The translations under genes and the position numbers were made by a program. A DNA stretch of 64,000 nt, taken from positions 465,034 to 529,033 of the forward strand of contig MNCI01007580.1 of assembly GCA_015680685.1 (NCBI GenBank). Reading direction: 5' to 3'. A model generated the notes under the pieces. That model saw only the letters and a list, made by a program, of their open reading frames with translations. It did no database searches and had not been told where the DNA came from. The DNA is from Gnetum montanum (lineage: Eukaryota; Streptophyta; Gnetopsida; Gnetales; Gnetaceae). Positions 59,008 through 64,000 of the stretch are shown here, one piece after another (position 1 is the stretch's first letter; each line of letters opens with the position of its first letter).

Positions 59008-60911
59008 TACCCCCATGACTAAATGAAAACTCGTCCTCAAGTTCCTTACAAAATATTGGGAAGGTATGGGATTATTGACTTGAATGACACTGATGGTGAA
59101 TGGGGTGATGTGTGAACGAATCAATCATTACAATACATGAAAAATTTAGTGTTCATGACCACAAGAGTGAACACTATACACATTTGACATCCAGCGTTAT
59201 TTGGCAGCTAAGAGAGAAGACAGAGAGAAGAAAAGAAGAAGTCTATTGTTGTCGACACCAAGATTGCGCTTTCCGTTGGTCATTCATAACCACTTCATCA
59301 ATCTTGTTCCTTACATAACTGTTCCAGCACCAGTCCATCCTAAGTGTTTCCTCCAGATCCAATCCATTGTTGTTTGTATGTCATCTGCACACACAACACA
59401 GTCACATATTAACAAGGGTAAATAAATCACAATGTAGTTGATACCTTGCCTCGGTGTAAGGTCCATTGGCTGAGTTGTGATATGGCTAACATGGATTCTG
59501 GAGATATAACACTAGTGACTACCCAAGGTGTAGGGGTTAGGAGAAAATTGAAAAAATTGGACCAGGACCCCCATGACTAAGAGCGAACCTCCGGTAGCGA
59601 TAGAATGGAAAAAGATAAGGAATAAGAAAGATGGAGAAAAAGAAACAACGACAACGTTGATAAAATGAATGTCAGATGTGGTAATGAACAAATTAAATGT
59701 TGATTATGAAAATGTTTAAGGAAAAGAAGTTAATTGATGCACCAAATAGGAATGCCAGTGGGTCCTACCCAAAGCAGGCTCATGCCCATTATGCCCTGAT
59801 AACCCCGCATTCAAAGAGTCTGTAGGCTCTAGAAATGTCATTCGAAAGAAAGAGCTAAAGTCTTAACCATAAGGATTTACTAAAAAGAAAACAATGTATC
59901 AACCAAAATATAGATTACTGATACAACCGGAAATGAGGTGGTAAATGGAGAAAGAGTGATGGAAAGAAGAGAATGGAATGGAGTCCCAAGACAAGGTGGT
60001 GTACAGCGCCTTGTGTATTAATGGTTAATGTGACTTAGTAGATCTCATTCCAAATCCAACCTTAAACAATCCACATCGAGTGACTTCACATTAATACATT
60101 TGGCAAATCCATCCACTTGAAGTAATAGGAATGCTTCCACCAAAGAGTCACCACCATTCAAAACAAGCAAGAGAGGGACAAGTAGGAAGCAAGAAAGGGC
60201 CTTAGTTAGAGGGAACATGTTTGTTTAGTTCCATAACTAGTGCTTGTAGCACAGATGATTATCTTGTCCAAGGGGTGTGCTTTGAATTCTCACTTTTTTT
60301 TTACGTGAAAACCACACCATGCAAAGACTTATTATTTTTATTAGCTCAGCTTCCCGATAATGGAGCAATGTCAGAATGGTAAGGAAAACTCAAGAAGAAA
60401 ACATCCAAGCACCCAAGAGAATGGCTAGCACAAATGCATCAAATCTCCTTGAAGTCACACCCTTTTCAGTCCTTGAGTCCTTCCTCAATTTGGGAAATGT
60501 CCAGTCACCGGTTCGTTGATAGTTTCATTATTAAGAAAGGGGCTATACAGTTCCAAGCCAAGAGAGACCATAGAAATTTATGAATGCATGGATCATGTGA
60601 AATCATTGCTTGTTATATCAAAAGAACCATACCTTAGTATCAACATTATAACTCCAAGGTAAAAACCAAACATTAGCAATCAATAGAATACAGTTCATAC
60701 CACCATCAGGAGCACTTATTAGGTGATGAACCTAAGAAAATAAAATAAATACATAAACACACAAAGAAATATAAAAGTATAAAAAATATTGCAAAACAAA
60801 AAACAAGAAAGGTTAAAGAAATTTGTAAAAAAAATGTGTAAAACAAAAAATTAAAAAGGAACTGAGGGCCTCAATTGATCAACAGAGGTGGTCATCTCCC
60901 CCATGACTGAG
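59008..60911 (-). other. 3' noncoding region of element E
   Basis: From pol toward the LTR: a polypurine-like tract overlapping the pol end (60911-60894), a U-rich tract (about 60860-60730), a poly-U hairpin motif (60325-60268), the AAAGCAGGC block (about 59790-59758), a second polypurine-like tract (59580-59567), an acceptor-like CAG (59387-59385), and the 3' polypurine tract (59023-59008). Confidence 0.72.
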
Positions 60912-63900
60912 TTAGGAGGAGGAGATCTGAAATAACGAACAGGGTCGTCCCTTCTCTGAGGTATTATGTGCACTAGCCATTCTAAGTTCATGGAAGGGTT
61001 TGGTTTGTTGCACATGTACTAATAATCTTTTGTCAAGGCTCTTAGGTTTGTATATGGTCATGGCCCTTGAAGGAAAGGTTATATGAATAATGTAAGGTCC
61101 TTCCCACAGTGTTTGGAATTTTGTGCATTGTGACACATGTGTGGGGTTCTAGTAGAGAACCTTATCTCCTAGCTGATACTTAACCTTTCGAATCTTTAAG
61201 TCATGACGTTGCTTGTTATATGCCTTGTGCAACTCATTTGATGACAGTGCAGCTAATCAATTTTCGTTTAGCACGTTTAAAGTTGCCAACCTTTGTTTTT
61301 GTGCTAGATTAAGATCGAGGTGAAGGTCACAAGCCATTGATAGTGTACGAAGCTCGGTTTGAATTGGAAGTGTTGGAAGCTTTCCGTACACTAACTCATA
61401 GGGAGAGTAGCCTATAGGAAGTTTCCAAGTGGAGCGATATGCCCAAAGAGCATCGTTTACTTTAGTGCTCCAATCTCACCTATACTTGCAAATTGTTCTA
61501 GTCAGGATTTTAGTGATCTCCCTGTTGGTGACCTTAGCTTGTCCATTAGCTTGGGGGTGATAAGGTGCAGTCAATTTATGTTCAACCCCTAAGAGTTGCA
61601 TTAATTTTCGAAAAGTTGCACCTGTGAAATGTGTTCCATTATCCGAAATAAGTGCACATGGCACACCAAACCTATTTATGATTTGTTGTTGCACAAATTG
61701 TGCAGCTATAGATGATGTGCAGTCCGTAACAGTAGTTGCTTCCGTCCATTTCGTTAAATAGTCTACGGAAACGATAATGTAAGCTTTTCCATTGGACATT
61801 GGTGTAATGGACCCCATAAAGTCTATTCCCCAAATTTCAAAGGCTTCTAATGGTTGGATCCATTGTTGCGAATCCTCCATTCTAGCAGTCATTCCCTCAT
61901 CACGTTGACAGCGCTCATAGGATTTGACAAATTGATGGGAATCCCAGAATAATGTTTGCTAGTAATATCCTACAAGAAAGATCTTAATAACCGTTCATCT
62001 CCCCGCATAGTGACCCCCACAAGGGCCCTCATGAGCATCTTGGAGAACTCTTAGTTGGTCCACCTCGGGCACGCACCATCGAACCAAGCCATTAAGACAT
62101 ATTTTGTAGAGTTGTCCATTGATCTCCATGAAGTACTTGGCCCTGTGAAGAAACTGTTGTTTCTTCCTAAAGTCCAACTTCTGTTGTGTTTGTTGGGTAA
62201 GGAGATAGGAGAGAATGCTACTATACCAGTTCTTCTTCATGGGTTGGTTATTCACTACACCGGCAAAGAGGGCTTCATCAGGGAAATGATTGGACATTAC
62301 ATATTCATCCTCTTTGTTGTCCCAGTGCAACCGAGATAAATGATCTGCAACTACGTTCTCGGTGCCCTTTCAATCGATCATTGTTAGATTGAACTCTTGT
62401 AGAATTACCAACCACCGTATAATACGAGGGCTAATCGTTGGCTTGTTCATGAGGAACCAGATTGCACTATAATCCGTATGGATGAACACTTTATAACCTA
62501 ACACATAGTGCCTAAACTTATCTTGTGCAAACACTACAGCCATTAATTTATTTTTCTGTAGTTGTGTAGTTAAGTTATGCACTGGTGATACTCCTATTTG
62601 CATAGTGGATGTAGTAAGGACGTTTTTGGTCATCTAACTGTGTAAGTACAGCTCCTAAGGCATACTTGGACGCATCAGTCATTATATGGAACGGTCTGGA
62701 CCAATCAGGGGCTTGTAGAATGGGAGTTTCTACAAGCTTTTGTTTCAGAGTTTGGAATGCTCATTCACATTCCTTAGTCCATTCGAATGGTACGTCCTTC
62801 TTTGTTAGCTCTACCAATGGTTTGGAAATCTTGGAGAAGTTCTCAATGAATCTCCTATAATATTCAATGTGTTCGAGGAATGACCAAATGTCTTTGACAT
62901 TTTCCGGTTGATGGGTGATTCCTTGGATGACTCGAACCTTATCCAGGTCTACCTCTATTCTTGAATGTAAAACCTTATGCCCAAGTACTATGCCTTCTTG
63001 GACCATTAAATGGCTTTTCTACCAATTAAGCCTTAAGTTGGTTTTTACACACCTTTTTAGCATTTTCTCTAATCGGTCCAAGGCTTGATCAAAACTTGTT
63101 CCATAAGTGGAGAAATCGTCCATGTAGACTTCTACTCCATTTCTTATTTGCTGTTGGAATATGCTTAGAACTAGGTGTCGAAACGTGGCAGGGGAATTGC
63201 ACAAGCCAAACGACATTTGTTTGTATGCAAACGTTCCCCAAGGACTAGGAACATTTTCTTGGCTTGATCTTCTGGAGCTATCCGTATTTGGTTGTATCCA
63301 CTATAGCCATCTAGAAAACTATAATATCTATGCCCTACTATGGTGTCTAAGATTTGGTCAATGAATGGCAATGAAAAGTGATCCTTAAATGTTGGCATGT
63401 TTAGCAGCCTAAATTCTATGCACATCCTCCATTTGCCTCCCTTTTTCGGCATGATCACCAAAGGGCTAATCCATTCGCTATCAGCAATGGGATATATGAA
63501 CCTAGCCTTAAGAAGCTGTTCTATTTCTTCTTTTACTATTTGCTTCAATTTTGGGTTCAACCACCTCTGTGGTTATTTTCGAGGTTTCATGGAGGTGTCA
63601 GTGTAAATCCTATGCTACCATATCCTAGGATCTATTCCAGTTAGTTCAGGGTATGACCAGGCAAAGGCTTTTAACCACTTTTTTATCACTTTTAGCAGGC
63701 TTTCTTTTTGTTTGGAAGCAAGTCTTGCATTGATGATTACCAGTTTTCCATTTTCAAGGGTCATATATTCCAAACCAGTGGGCAACGGTTTCAAATCTAG
63801 GGGCTCTTGTTTAAATTTTTCAGGAATTTCCTACCTCCTCCAGTTGGTGTTTTCAAGGTTAAGACTTGGAAGTTGGTAGCGTACTTTCTCTAGTGTATCT

Positions 63901-64000
63901 ATGCTTTCAATGTAAGCGCAATTTATTCCCTTAGTTAGTTCCATGCACGTCAGTGAGCTACTCTCTTGATCAACCATTAGCCACTGGGTGTCTTCTTGTC
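60912..64000 (-). pseudogene. Element E pol (RT, RNase H, integrase), decayed and partial
   Basis: The protease-RT linker enters at the window edge. RT (63560-63019) has SFLDGYSGYNQI and VEVYMDDFSTYG with an intact MDD, but a frameshift near 63210. The connection domain is at 63006-62761 and RNase H at about 62633-62370. The zinc region (DAHEGPCGGHYAGR) is near 62020. The integrase core (61892-61476) has GIDFMG and SDNGTHF but Lys in place of the catalytic Glu (NGQAKVTN), 36 residues after the second Asp. The C-terminal KFQTLWEGPYII follows, and the frame closes at 60912. Several stops are present. Confidence 0.88.

Larger units (their letters stand above)
58208..64000 (-). mobile_element. 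Element E: Athila-like retrotransposon, 3' two thirds, cut by the window end
   Basis: The 3' LTR (58208-59007) is followed, in minus orientation, by a conserved noncoding region and pol. Gag and the 5' LTR lie beyond 64000. It belongs to the subfamily of element A and the solo LTR. There is no env-like domain; the splice-acceptor-like TGTGTGCAG/ATG (59387-59382) leads into a short closed frame, as in A. Confidence 0.9.

Overview
The window is nuclear DNA of a seed plant. It holds two ordinary multi-exon plant genes (an organellar mTERF factor and a SPARK-domain receptor kinase) in a sea of old, nested Athila-like Ty3/Gypsy retrotransposons. The retrotransposons have tRNA-Asp primer sites, TGATGA..TCATCA LTR ends and an env-like ORF. 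LTR pairs differ by several to more than 10 percent by eye and every gag/pol frame carries stops, so the genome keeps old elements, as gymnosperms and some early-diverging angiosperms do. I cannot name the species.

Layout. 1-1601: 3' end of element A (+), ending in an LTR 372 bp upstream of a start codon. 1974-9495: an eight-exon gene (612 aa, +) that I recognise as mTERF2/EMB2219-like, with a decayed RTE LINE and two possible SINEs in its introns. 11388-33542: element B (+), flanked by the target duplication AAATG. Its gag is split by a complete minus-strand element D (13374-23389), and its protease region is split by a solo LTR (25136-25943, target duplication CCTGG). 35368-44127: element C (+), target duplication ATTCA. 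It has gag and an env-like gene but no pol, and contains an N-marked assembly duplication at 35429-35667. 47983-51569: an RKF3-like receptor kinase gene (677 aa, minus, one intron). Repeat arrays lie in its intron, downstream of it, and at its start codon. 54085-55700: minus-strand LTR plus env-like remnant (F). 55910-56744: a truncated LTR (G) between 98-bp direct repeats. 58208-64000: element E (minus), running off the window end.

All the retroelements belong to one clan. They share a primer site complementary to tRNA-Asp, a TTAGTCATGGGGG polypurine tract that recurs internally, palindrome arrays in U3, and an R-region inverted repeat whose 3' arm contains the AATAAA signal. They also share a conserved noncoding block between pol and the 3' LTR, and a CAG/ATG splice-acceptor-like junction at the env-like gene. 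Elements D and E both carry Lys at the position of the integrase catalytic Glu.

The candidate 'systems' worth a second look are the RNA-level and cis-acting architecture shared by these elements, and the start-codon/signal-peptide minisatellite at the receptor kinase gene. I saw no tRNA, rRNA or CRISPR locus.
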